15,508 bases of DNA from an uncultured Clostridia bacterium (GTDB taxonomy: Bacteria > Bacillota > Clostridia > TANB77 > CAG-508): contig CAKPDY010000031.1 of the NCBI GenBank assembly GCA_934149165.1, positions 1-15,508 of the forward strand, given 5' to 3'. Position 1 is the first letter of the stretch, and each line of letters opens with the position of its first letter. The notes under the pieces are model-generated. The model saw nothing but the letters and a program-made list of their open reading frames with translations, made no database searches and was not told where the DNA came from. This document shows positions 7,211 to 15,316 of this stretch, in pieces. Made by a program: the position numbers and the translations under genes.

Positions 7211-9434
7211 TTATTCTCCTTCCAATTCTTTAATCTATACTCTAACCCAGTATTTCTTTTCTTACAATCATTATTACCAACCATAAACTCTATAACATTT
7301 GCATAACCAATAATTATTAACATTTTTTTAGCTCTTGTCATTCCTGTATATAACAAATTTCTAGTAAGTAACATTGGTGCTGATGGTGAAATTGGTATAA
7401 TTACAACATCAAATTCACTTCCGTTGTGCTTTATGTACAGTAATTGCATATGCATGTTCTAATTGGTCAAGTTCTGAAAATTGATACCATACAATTTTTT
7501 CATCATCAAATTTAACTTTTATTTGTTTTTCTATATTATCAATTTTTTCAATAATACCTAATTCACCATTAAAAACTCCTGTACCACTTTCTGAATTACT
7601 TCCCTTTTTCTCCCAAAATATATCATAATTATTTTTTATTTGCATTATTTTATCACCAACTCTATATATTGTTCCGTAATACATTTTTCTCTGTTTTAGA
7701 CTCACTATATGGATTTAATTTTTCTTGTAATGCTCTATTTAAATCCTTAGTACCAAGTGACCCTTTTTTTGTTGGTGTAATAACCTGAATATTTTTAAAG
7801 AAATCATAATCTCCCATTTTCTTTAATCTACCACTACATAATGATATTACTTCATTTAAAATATCATCTTGATTATTCAATTTTATATAGAAAAAATCAT
7901 CTTTTAATTCATCTTCTATTTCATCTTTTCTTATAAATACATCACCATTATTAATTCTATGTGAATTAATAATTATTTTACTTTTTGCAGCTTGTCTAAA
8001 TATTTTGTTTAATGTAATAGTAGTTATTTTTTTTGAATTTATTAAATCTTGTAAAACATTTCCAGGTCCAACTGATGGTAATTGATCCACATCACCAACC
8101 AAAATTAATTTAGTTCCTAAATACAATGCCTTTACCAAATAATTCATTAAAAAAATATCAACCATAGACATTTCATCAATAATAACAACATCACTATCTA
8201 AAGGTGAAATATCGAAATCTATATTTTCATAATTACCTTCATCTTCAATTTTTCCTATTTCCAATAATCTATGTAAGGTTTTTGCCTCTTCGCCAGTAGT
8301 TTCAGTCATTCTTTTAGCTGCTCTACCTGTTGGGGCACACAATACCGCCTTTTTTTTATGTTTTTTATATAATTCAATTATAGTCTTTATTATTGTAGTT
8401 TTTCCTGTTCCTGGTCCACCAGTTATAATACACACATTATTATTATTTACAGCCTCTATTGCTTCTTTTTGTTTTTCAGATAAAAATATATTTGTTTCCT
8501 TTTCAATATCTTTTATTTCATCATTTAAATTAGAAATTTTTTTAATATTTTTTGCTTTATCTAATAATAATAATTTATTAGCAACATTTTCTTCTACCAA
8601 ATAATAATAATATAAATATACCCAAGTTTTTTCATCAATTTCTTCAATATATACTTCTTTTCTTGCCTTCATATTTATTATTTCATTATCTATATCTTCA
8701 AGTTCTATATTTAATAAATTTTTAACAAAATCATACAAAACCTCTTTTAATACTGCACAATGACCATTATATGTTGCTCTAATTAATGCATATTTTATTC
8801 CGCTTCTAATTCTTTTATCATTATTTTGTGCAATTCCAATATCCATAGCTATTTTATCAATTATTTTAAAATCAACATTATTTGCAACATCTATTAAAAC
8901 ATATGGATTTGCTTCAATTTCTTCAATTGCATTAATACCTAATGCCTTATATACATTTTTGGCATTTTGAACACCTATTCCAAACTTCTCCAAATATCCT
9001 ACAATTTGCCATAATTCCCAATTTTCATTAAATTGTGTTGAAATTTCTACTGCTCTATTTTCAGTAATTCCTTTAACTTGTGATAATTTTTTAGGTTCAA
9101 ATTTTAAAACATACATTGTTTCTTCCCCAAAATAGTTCACTATTCTTTTAGCTGTTGCAGGACCTACCCCTTTTATTGTTCCATTTCCTAAATACCTTTC
9201 TAAACTTTCCAAAGTTTGTGGCATTATTTTTTCAAAAGTTTCTATTTTAAATTGCCTACCATATTCTTGATGATTAACATATTTACCTTCTAATTTCAAT
9301 GAATCTCCTAATGTTATAAATGGTAAATACCCTACTATAGTTAACTCTTCTGATTCAGTTTCAAAAACTGCAATTGTATAACTATTTATTTCATTTTGAT
9401 AAATTATTTCTTTTATTTCACCTTGTAGTTCCAA
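7198..9434 (-). CDS. recD2: RecD2 (RecD-like) helicase, needs two +1 frameshifts at CGG codons
   Basis: RecD2 is a 5'-3' superfamily 1B DNA helicase in repair and recombination, acting without RecBC. Reading starts at TTG 9434 (AAAGGAG 11 bases ahead), giving MELQGEIKEIIY. The N-terminal domain has the helix-hairpin-helix region GTIKGVGPATAKRIV (about 85-100). Walker A is GGPGTGKTT (339-347), Walker B VIIDEMSM (417-424), then GDVDQLPSVGPGN and RQA. The zero frame breaks twice. Skipping C at 7676 joins LNPYSESKTEKNVL to GTIYRVGDKIMQIKNNYDI. Skipping C at 7423 joins AYAITVHKAQ to GSEFDVVIIP, the conserved motif V. The total is 744 residues, the family's usual length, ending ...NTGLEYRLKNW. Unrepaired, the gene would be three pieces of about 590, 96 and 85 codons. 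Downstream comF overlaps it. Confidence 0.93.
7421..7423 (-). promoter_or_regulatory. Inferred +1 recoding site, second CGG codon in recD2
   Basis: The zero frame is AAA GCA CAA CGG AAG TGA. Skipping the C gives CAA GGA AGT GAA and rebuilds VHKAQ-GSEF, helicase motif V, where the glycine is nearly invariant in the RecD family. No homopolymer run is present here, so a simple run-length sequencing error is unlikely. Confidence 0.87.
7674..7676 (-). promoter_or_regulatory. Inferred +1 recoding site, first CGG codon in recD2
   Basis: The zero frame is GTA TTA CGG AAC AAT ATA TAG. Skipping the C gives TTA GGA ACA ATA TAT AGA. The distance between LNP and GDK then becomes 17 residues, the normal RecD2 spacing. 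Removing an A from the five-A run 7-11 bases upstream would give the same length, so this site alone is ambiguous; the match to the other CGG sites decides it. Confidence 0.7.
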
Positions 9435-9455
9435 ATTATTTTTTTCTCCTTTATG

Positions 9456-10661
9456 TTATTTTTCAAGTAACCAATCTATAACATTTATTTTTGTAATTCC
9501 ATTATAATCTGCAGACAAATCCATATCCATTGTAATTAAATATTTAGGATAATGATCCCCTGTTTTCTGTAATGACCTCAATTCTCTTTCTAAAACTTTT
9601 TCATCTCTTACAGTAAGTGCTACCTGAAAATATTTTAAGCCATCACGACTTTGTGCAACAAAATCTATCTCCATATCATCTACTTTTCCAACATACACTC
9701 TATATCCTCTTCTTAAAAGTTCAAGATACACTATATTTTCAAGTATATGTCCCATATCACTATTTGCTTTTTTACCTAGTAAATAACTTCTTAATCCTGT
9801 ATCTACAGAATAATATTTATAATCTCTTACTAACAAATTCTTTCCCTTTACATCAAATCGTTCTGCCTTATATATCAAATAACTTTCCACAAATGAAGTT
9901 ATATAATTTTCAACTGTATGATTGCTTGTAGACATTCCTTTACTAGTCAATGTGTCACTTATTTTTTTTGTTGATATTGGACTTCCTATGCTATCAAATA
10001 TAAATTTTATTATATTTTCTAAAAGTGTTTTATCTGTTATTTTATTTCTAGCCATTATATCTTTAAACACTATTGTTGAAAAAATACTATCTAAATATTT
10101 ATTTATATCATCTATTCCTGAATCTAATACACTTATTGTACCTGGCATTCCCCCATTTTTCATATATTCCAAAAACAATAATTGATAATTATTATTTTCA
10201 GGAAAAGCTGAAACATATTCTTTAAATGATAATGGTAGCATTTTAATTTCTATATATCTTCCTGTTAGCAATGTTGCAAGTTCTCCAGATAACAAAAACG
10301 CATTTGAGCCTGTTATATAAATATCTATGTTCTTCTTTATATACAATCCATCAACAGCTTTTTGAAATTCTTCTATATTTTGAACTTCATCTAAAAATAC
10401 ATAATATTTTTTATCATCTTTTATTTTATTAACTACATAATTATACAAATCTCTATATCCTGAAAAATTATATTCTAAGGACTCTAAATTAATTGATATT
10501 ATATGATTACTATCTATTTTTTCTTCTTTTAAATATTCTATAAACAATTCAAATAAAGTAGATTTACCACATCTTCTTATTCCTGTAACAACTTTAATTA
10601 AATCTTTATCCTTCCACTTTTTTAACTCTTCTAAATATTCTCCTCTTTTTATTATATTCAT
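9456..10661 (-). CDS. AAA-type ATPase with DUF4143 C-terminal domain
   Basis: A 401-residue protein of the archaeal-type ATPase/DUF4143 group, often found as accessory genes of unknown role in gut bacteria and sometimes suspected of toxin-antitoxin or defence function. Walker A is GIRRCGKST (27-35), Walker B is YYVFLDEVQ (about 91-99), sensor region DIYITGSNAFLLSGELATLL, and GRYIEIKMLPLSFKEYVSAF is the classic block after it. The C-terminal nuclease-like fold (residues about 200-400) includes YYSVDTGLRSYLLG, NIVYLELLRRGYRVYVGK, then EIDFVA and KYFQVAL, resembling a PD-(D/E)xK arrangement (E...D..., E/Q-V). The start is ATG at 10661; an in-frame GTG at 10670 overlaps the ribosome binding site. 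It precedes recD2 by 21 bases and is probably co-transcribed. No CGG. Confidence 0.9.
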   Translation of the reverse strand: MNIIKRGEYLEELKKWKDKDLIKVVTGIRRCGKSTLFELFIEYLKEEKIDSNHIISINLESLEYNFSGYRDLYNYVVNKIKDDKKYYVFLDEVQNIEEFQKAVDGLYIKKNIDIYITGSNAFLLSGELATLLTGRYIEIKMLPLSFKEYVSAFPENNNYQLLFLEYMKNGGMPGTISVLDSGIDDINKYLDSIFSTIVFKDIMARNKITDKTLLENIIKFIFDSIGSPISTKKISDTLTSKGMSTSNHTVENYITSFVESYLIYKAERFDVKGKNLLVRDYKYYSVDTGLRSYLLGKKANSDMGHILENIVYLELLRRGYRVYVGKVDDMEIDFVAQSRDGLKYFQVALTVRDEKVLERELRSLQKTGDHYPKYLITMDMDLSADYNGITKINVIDWLLEK

Positions 10662-10669
10662 GAAATTCA

Positions 10670-10690
10670 CCTCTATATATATTATAGAGG
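10670..10690 (-). promoter_or_regulatory. Hairpin that covers the ATPase ribosome binding site
   Basis: On the minus strand CCTCTATA pairs with TATAGAGG around a 5-base loop. The second arm contains the GAGG that serves the ATG at 10661. A folded leader would hide the ribosome binding site. The plus strand has T9 after the hairpin, so an alternative is a terminator acting on rightward transcription, but no rightward gene ends here. Confidence 0.45.
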
Positions 10691-10708
10691 TTTTTTTTTA
10701 TTTTATCA

Positions 10709-10738
10709 ATAGTATTGGAAATAATTTTCCAATACTAT
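10709..10738 (-). terminator. Inverted repeat after the SH3-domain gene
   Basis: A perfect 13-bp stem (ATAGTATTGGAAA with TTTCCAATACTAT) with a 4-base loop lies about 53 bases past the stop at 10791. It probably ends transcription of the SH3 gene, although the minus strand after it is A-rich and not T-rich. Confidence 0.5.
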
Positions 10739-10790
10739 ATGTTTTTTAAACGTTTTGGAAATGGTTTTATACTAAAAACCTTCCCTTTTC

Positions 10791-11915
10791 CTATGGCAAT
10801 CTTGTAAAATAAAACCCATCCATTTTACTTCTTGGTATTTTTCTTCCCCAACTTATTTTGCATGTTACAAAATCTGCATTACACTCTGCAACAACCACAT
10901 ATTCATCTGTTTTATCAATAATAAATACAGTATGAGTATTATTATTAATTCTAGCTTGATCCCCTATTCTTATTTCATCATAATCATAAAAAATTTTAAT
11001 TTCTGCATCTTTTCCAAAAATCCTATCACTCAACATACTTGCAAAACCTGCACATTGTACAAAATTACTTCTGCCATATGCACCAACTGATTTTCCTTTA
11101 TATTGATTACAATCTCTAAGACCATTAGCTTTATTATTACAAGGTGTTCTTGTTACTGAAGTTCCAATAGTTGAACTACCAACATGATTCCAATAATATC
11201 CATCAGGAAACTCCTTTTTTAAAATTTCTATTTTTTTGTTAAATTCATTTACCCATTCATCTTTATTACGATTAACAACTATAGTAGTATCTACACTACT
11301 ATTAGTTACTTTGCTATTATTATTGTTGTTGTTCTTATTATTATTTTTATCAGTATTTATAATTTCTTCCTCAATTTTCTGTTTAGACAAATATGTGTTA
11401 TTAATATATCTTACTGTATTATTATATATAACTCTATCCCAGCCATTAGAGCCTATTCCTGTTCTTTTTACACTTTGACCTTTTTTCAATACTCCAACCT
11501 TATTTGATGAAACACTTGGCTCTATTCTAACATTTACATTATCTGTTGCATACACAGTTTCATTTACTTCTTTAAAAGTTGGCTGTACTACAACTGCAGT
11601 ATTTGTAGTATCTGTTAACTTTTTTTCATTATTACTTGAAGATTTTACAGCATTGTTTTCAATATTATTTTGAACTATATTTTGTTGTTCTTGAATTTTT
11701 TGGTCTTCTAAATGAACCATAATTACTTCTGGTTCAAAAACATCAGTTTTGGCTTCAACTTTTGTTTCTGTTTCAGCATTTATATTATAATTGTTAGTGC
11801 CTATAATTTTTTTAGCATTACTATATGAAACTGTCCATATAAAACTAGTTATTATTGAAAACAAAACTATTATTACAATTACAATTAAATAAATTAACTT
11901 TTTATTATACATCAT
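10791..11915 (-). CDS. Membrane-anchored SH3 protein with a putative Cys/His hydrolase domain
   Basis: A 374-residue exported protein. Residues 5-30 (KLIYLIVIVIIVLFSIITSF) form an uncleaved signal anchor. Residues about 35-115 are a low-complexity linker. Residues about 119-182 form a bacterial SH3 domain (YATDNVNVRIEPSVSSNKVG, then VLKKGQSVKR, GWDRVIYNN, YINNTYLS) expected to bind peptidoglycan. An Asn-rich linker follows (about 190-205). The C-terminal domain (about 225-374) has VQCAGFASMLSDRIFG and HTVFIIDKTDEYVVVAECN, then SWGRKIPRSKMDGFYFTRLP. The Cys and His placement recalls CHAP/NlpC-type amidases, so it may cut or bind cell wall; this is inference. Two ATGs head the gene with AGGA nine bases ahead. 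It is divergent from glmS. No in-frame CGG. Confidence 0.85.
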   Translation of the reverse strand: MMYNKKLIYLIVIVIIVLFSIITSFIWTVSYSNAKKIIGTNNYNINAETETKVEAKTDVFEPEVIMVHLEDQKIQEQQNIVQNNIENNAVKSSSNNEKKLTDTTNTAVVVQPTFKEVNETVYATDNVNVRIEPSVSSNKVGVLKKGQSVKRTGIGSNGWDRVIYNNTVRYINNTYLSKQKIEEEIINTDKNNNKNNNNNNSKVTNSSVDTTIVVNRNKDEWVNEFNKKIEILKKEFPDGYYWNHVGSSTIGTSVTRTPCNNKANGLRDCNQYKGKSVGAYGRSNFVQCAGFASMLSDRIFGKDAEIKIFYDYDEIRIGDQARINNNTHTVFIIDKTDEYVVVAECNADFVTCKISWGRKIPRSKMDGFYFTRLP

Positions 11916-12146
11916 AATACCACTTCCTTATCACTCGTAATATATAATGTAAATACTTATGTGTACTAGTTTTCTCCAATTTTTTGCATTTGAACTAATC
12001 CTAATAACATTATACCATATTTATGTAAATGTGACAAATTCTGCCTGCATTCTAATACCCCATAAAACTTAACTTATATCTGCATTTTGTATAATAGATG
12101 CTGTATAAGCAATAAACAAAAAATTCATAATTTAATCATAATACAG

Positions 12147-12173
12147 TTGCACAATTTATACACTTAATATAAT
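12147..12173 (+). promoter_or_regulatory. Possible promoter of the glmS transcript
   Basis: TTGCAC (12147-12152) and TATAAT (12168-12173) are 15 bases apart, shorter than ideal; another TATAAT overlaps at 12173-12178 with 20 bases. It sits about 65 bases upstream of the ribozyme cleavage point. The rest of 11916-12146, between the SH3 gene and here, shows no gene or clear structure. Confidence 0.4.
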
Positions 12174-12238
12174 ATAATAATATAATTATAAAAGTTACAA
12201 AAGGAAAAAAAGAAAGGAGTTAAATACATATAATAATA

Positions 12239-12398
12239 GCGCCTGAGCAAACATTTACATTTGCTGACGAGGATAGAACAATATCGAAATATTCGGCGGA
12301 TAGTTCTATGGCATACCTACTGTCAAAAACAGTAAACAAAAACTAATGAAAACATTAGAACAAAAATACTGTTGTGTAGGCAACTGTAACCTTTTATA
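12239..12398 (+). ncRNA. glmS ribozyme (glucosamine-6-phosphate-sensing)
   Basis: This self-cleaving leader RNA cuts itself when glucosamine-6-phosphate binds and thereby lowers glmS expression. The sequence shows the hallmark AGCGCC with the predicted cleavage between A12238 and G12239, and the core GACGAGG (12266-12272). A stem ATAGAAC (12273-12279) pairs with GTTCTAT (12303-12309) and encloses ATCGAAATATTCGGCGGA, the conserved metabolite-pocket region. Further hairpins follow (CTAATG AAAA CATTAG), then the closing GTAGGCAACTGTAACC (to about 12395). It lies immediately upstream of glmS in the expected orientation. The 3' limit is approximate. Confidence 0.95.
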
Positions 12399-12431
12399 AT
12401 TAACAAAAAAATTAATTTTAGGAGGATTTTT

Positions 12432-14363
12432 ATGTGTGGAATTATAGGTTATGTTGGTAACCAAAAAGCCAACAAAATATTAATAGATGGGCTTTTAGCC
12501 TTAGAATACAGAGGATATGATTCAGCAGGAATTGCAACTCTAGAAAACAATGAAATAAAAATTTTGAAAGATAAAGGAAGAGTAAAAAACATATTAAATT
12601 TAGATGGCTATGATAAATTAGAAGGAACTTATGGTATTGCACATACAAGATGGGCAACACATGGCAAACCTTCAAAAGAAAATTCACATCCTCATTTTGA
12701 TAATTCAGACACTTTTGCAGTTGTTCACAATGGTATTATTGAAAACTACAATGAATTACGTAACTTTCTATCTAATAAAGGATATTTTTTCTATTCACAA
12801 ACAGATACAGAAGTTATACCAAATTTAATACATTATTATTGGATAAGTCAAAAAGAAAATGACGAACAAATTCTAACAGAACTAGAAAAAAGTGGAAAAA
12901 TAAAAAAAGAAAAACGTCCCCTATTCCTAATTTTATCTGCAATAGCCAAAACAACAAAACAATTAAAAGGAAGTTATGCTATAGAAGTAATATCACCACT
13001 AATACCAAACACAATAATCGTAGCTCGTAAAGATAGTCCACTTGTTATAGGAACAAAAAGTAATGAAAACTTTATAGCCTCAGACATTCCTGCTTTACTA
13101 ACATATACAAAAGATTTTTATTTACTAGATGATAATGAATTAGCTGTTATAACAAAAGATTCTATAAAATTTTACAATCAAGATTTAGAAAATTATGAAA
13201 AAGAAGTTAAAAACATAGAATGGGATGCATCTGCTACTGAAAAAAATGGTTTTGATGATTTTATGTTAAAAGAAATTTATGAACAACCAAATTCAATTCG
13301 TGAAACAATTGGTTCAAGATTAAAATTAAATGAACCATGTAATTTTGATGATTTACAAATTACATCAGATTATTTAAAATCAATAAATAAAATATCTATA
13401 GTAGCCTGTGGTACAGCAATGCATGCCGGTTTAGTTGGAAAAAATATTTTTGAAAAATTATGCCAAATTCCAACTGATGTTGATATTGCATCAGAATTTA
13501 GATATAAAGACCCTATTATAGATGATAAAACATTGTGTATTTATGTAAGTCAATCTGGTGAAACAGCAGATACAATAGCAGCCCTAAAACTTGCTAAATC
13601 AAAAGGTGCCAAAACATTGGCAATTTCAAATGTTATAGGAAGTTCAATTACTCGTGAGGCTGATTATACTATTTATACACATGCTGGTCCTGAAATTGCT
13701 GTTGCTTCTACAAAAGCGTATACTTCACAAGTTGTATTATTTGCAATTTTAGGTATACATTTTGCAGAACTACTTGGCTTTAAAGATTTTTCAATTTCAA
13801 ATACAGATAATTCTGTATCTACTACTTCTTTTGAAGATTTGAAAAAAGATATTTTAGATTTACCTAAAAAAATAAATGAAATATTAGAAAACATAGATAT
13901 TATAAAAAATTATGCACATACCTGTTTTACTGAAAAAGATATGTTTTTCTTAGGAAGAGGTACTGATTATAATGTTGCTTTAGAAGGTTCTTTAAAATTA
14001 AAAGAAATTTCTTATATACATTCTGAAGCATATGCATCAGGTGAATTAAAACATGGTCCTATTGCATTAATTGATGATGGAGTAACTGTTATTAGTATAC
14101 TTACTGACGAAAAATTAGTTAAAAAATCTATTAGTAATATTCAAGAGGTAATTACAAGAGGAGCTAAAACTTTAGTTATAACTAATCAAAATTTAGAAAA
14201 CAATAATTTTGATTGTATAATTAGTATTCCAAAAACTAACCCTCTAATTTCCCCTATTTTATCTGTTATACCTTTACAATTATTTGCTTATTATATTTCT
14301 AAAAATAAAGGGTTAGATGTTGATAAACCAAGAAATTTGGCTAAATCAGTTACTGTTGAATAA
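12432..14363 (+). CDS. glmS: Glutamine-fructose-6-phosphate aminotransferase
   Basis: GlmS makes glucosamine-6-phosphate from fructose-6-phosphate and glutamine, the entry to peptidoglycan precursors. The ATG at 12432 has AGGAGG eight bases upstream. The N-terminal Ntn amidotransferase begins MCGIIGYVG with catalytic Cys2, and has LEYRGYDSAGIA, HTRWATHG and VVHNGIIENY. Two SIS domains follow: CGTAMHAGLVGKNIFEK, SQSGETADTIAALKLAKSKG and GPEIAVASTKAYTSQ in the first; FFLGRGTDYNVALEGSLKLK and SEAYASGELKHGPIALI in the second. The C-terminus is DVDKPRNLAKSVTVE. The 643 residues exceed the usual about 608; the excess is an insertion near residues 135-170 (SQKENDEQILTELEKSGKIK). The single CGG (at 13385) straddles GCC GGT. 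It is controlled by the upstream ribozyme. Confidence 0.97.
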   Translation: MCGIIGYVGNQKANKILIDGLLALEYRGYDSAGIATLENNEIKILKDKGRVKNILNLDGYDKLEGTYGIAHTRWATHGKPSKENSHPHFDNSDTFAVVHNGIIENYNELRNFLSNKGYFFYSQTDTEVIPNLIHYYWISQKENDEQILTELEKSGKIKKEKRPLFLILSAIAKTTKQLKGSYAIEVISPLIPNTIIVARKDSPLVIGTKSNENFIASDIPALLTYTKDFYLLDDNELAVITKDSIKFYNQDLENYEKEVKNIEWDASATEKNGFDDFMLKEIYEQPNSIRETIGSRLKLNEPCNFDDLQITSDYLKSINKISIVACGTAMHAGLVGKNIFEKLCQIPTDVDIASEFRYKDPIIDDKTLCIYVSQSGETADTIAALKLAKSKGAKTLAISNVIGSSITREADYTIYTHAGPEIAVASTKAYTSQVVLFAILGIHFAELLGFKDFSISNTDNSVSTTSFEDLKKDILDLPKKINEILENIDIIKNYAHTCFTEKDMFFLGRGTDYNVALEGSLKLKEISYIHSEAYASGELKHGPIALIDDGVTVISILTDEKLVKKSISNIQEVITRGAKTLVITNQNLENNNFDCIISIPKTNPLISPILSVIPLQLFAYYISKNKGLDVDKPRNLAKSVTVE

Positions 14364-14430
14364 TGTTTTGTTAGTAATACAAACCGCAAATATATTAAGT
14401 TTCATAAAATTAGCTATATTTGCCATAATA

Positions 14431-14479
14431 AAAAATGATGTAACTTTATTTTGTTATAATTTAAAGTTACATCATTTTT
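14431..14479 (+). terminator. Terminator of glmS, likely also of bofA
   Basis: A perfect 18-bp stem (14431-14448 with 14462-14479; GATGTAACTTTA is its distinctive part) has a 13-base loop and ends in a T run. It is flanked by convergent genes glmS and bofA and could act in both directions since its arms are A-run/T-run. Confidence 0.8.
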
Positions 14480-14528
14480 ATTTACTATTCATTCATAAAA
14501 TTGTTCAGCTAAGTAAAATTTCCCATTA

Positions 14529-14789
14529 TTAAATTAATAATTTTAAAATAATTAAAAATATAACACCTGGTACTCCTAAAATTCCTGCAAAAATAGAAGT
14601 ACCTACATTTAATCCAATATGAAAACCAAATGAAGCACCTATTATATTAATTATGTATATTAAAAAACCACCCAAAATAGAATTTATTATAAGCTTAAAT
14701 ATAGTTTTTAATGGTAAGAAAAAAATTTTTCCGACAATAAACAGTACAATTAAACATCCTAAAAATATTATAATTGAATTTCCATCCAT
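14529..14789 (-). CDS. bofA: BofA-like protein, pro-sigmaK processing regulator
   Basis: An 86-residue membrane protein. Segments FLGCLIVLFIVGKIFFLPL and later LGGFLIYIINIIG, ending VGTSIFAGILGVPGVIFLII, match the BofA family, which has the same GxxGVPGVxxLxxL C-terminal motif. In B. subtilis BofA sits in the outer forespore membrane and restrains the SpoIVFB protease, delaying sigmaK activation. The ATG at 14789 has GGGGG five bases upstream. It follows the yaaL-type gene by 28 bases, the order known from B. subtilis and many Clostridia (yaaL-bofA), which supports the call. Confidence 0.9.
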   Translation of the reverse strand: MDGNSIIIFLGCLIVLFIVGKIFFLPLKTIFKLIINSILGGFLIYIINIIGASFGFHIGLNVGTSIFAGILGVPGVIFLIILKLLI

Positions 14790-14817
14790 ATTTTCCCCCT
14801 TTGTTTATTACACAGGC

Positions 14818-15093
14818 TTATCCTACATTATTTGATTTTATAGACAATGCATTTATTAAATCAAGTTCCATACCTATTTTTTTAGCATTTCCAATTAAAT
14901 AATCCAATTTTGACTGATTTGCTTTAATTTGATATAAATAATAATCAATTAAACTACCTTCAGCATATTGATAATTATTATTAGCATCTTCTAAATCTTT
15001 TTTAGTTTTTAAAATACTAACCATTAATTCTAACTTTTTTTCATTATCTGTTTTATCTTTGATATTATATTCTTTTATATATTCACACCCCAT
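14818..15093 (-). CDS. DUF2508 (YaaL-type) small protein
   Basis: A small helical protein of unknown function, about 91 residues from ATG 15093 (GGGAG ten bases upstream); the TTG at 15102 is too close to that site. The core KTKKDLEDANNNYQYAE followed by SLIDYYLYQIKANQSKLDYL matches the YaaL/DUF2508 family pattern (DYY..QIKA.QSKYDYL). It is located just before bofA as in B. subtilis, so it is likely part of the same transcript. The promoter is not evident. Confidence 0.85.
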   Translation of the reverse strand: MGCEYIKEYNIKDKTDNEKKLELMVSILKTKKDLEDANNNYQYAEGSLIDYYLYQIKANQSKLDYLIGNAKKIGMELDLINALSIKSNNVG

Positions 15094-15269
15094 AGTATTC
15101 AAACTCCCTTTACTTTATATTATTAATATTATTCTATTCTATTTTTTCCATATTATTCTTAATTTACTAATATTTTCTTTTTTTAAAATTAATTTATGTC
15201 TTTAATCCCAGTGTTTTCAACGTTTTTACCATTTTTAACAAATTTTTTCAAATTTTTTTAAAAAAGTTA

Positions 15270-15298
15270 TTGACATTTAATCTAAAATCTAGTATACT
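15270..15298 (+). promoter_or_regulatory. Strong sigmaA-type promoter of the tRNA cluster
   Basis: A perfect TTGACA (15270-15275), a 17-base spacer and TATACT (15293-15298) lie 18 bases before the mature tRNA-Val 5' end. The preceding region 15094-15260 is AT-rich and shows no gene. Confidence 0.85.
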
Positions 15299-15316
15299 AA
15301 ACGAGTCGAAGGAAAT

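Noticed and set aside
1318..7676. Systematic sequencing or assembly error inserting C before GG
   Set aside because: Not fully excluded without reads. It is disfavoured because all four events are the same kind, GG is frequent elsewhere without errors, and no frameshift of any other kind appears in conserved genes.
7676..7690. Extra A in the five-A run as the cause of the first recD2 frameshift
   Set aside because: It is possible for this site alone, but it cannot explain the other three sites, which have no homopolymer at the break; the CGG explanation covers all four.
7415..9434. recD2 as an ordinary decayed pseudogene
   Set aside because: The pieces keep all helicase motifs and the proper C-terminus, the overlap with comF is intact, and both breaks share the same CGG codon as unrelated genes cotJC and splB.
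12342..12357. Separate attenuator hairpin (CTAATG AAAA CATTAG) before glmS
   Set aside because: It belongs to the variable peripheral part of the glmS ribozyme and is not followed by a T run.
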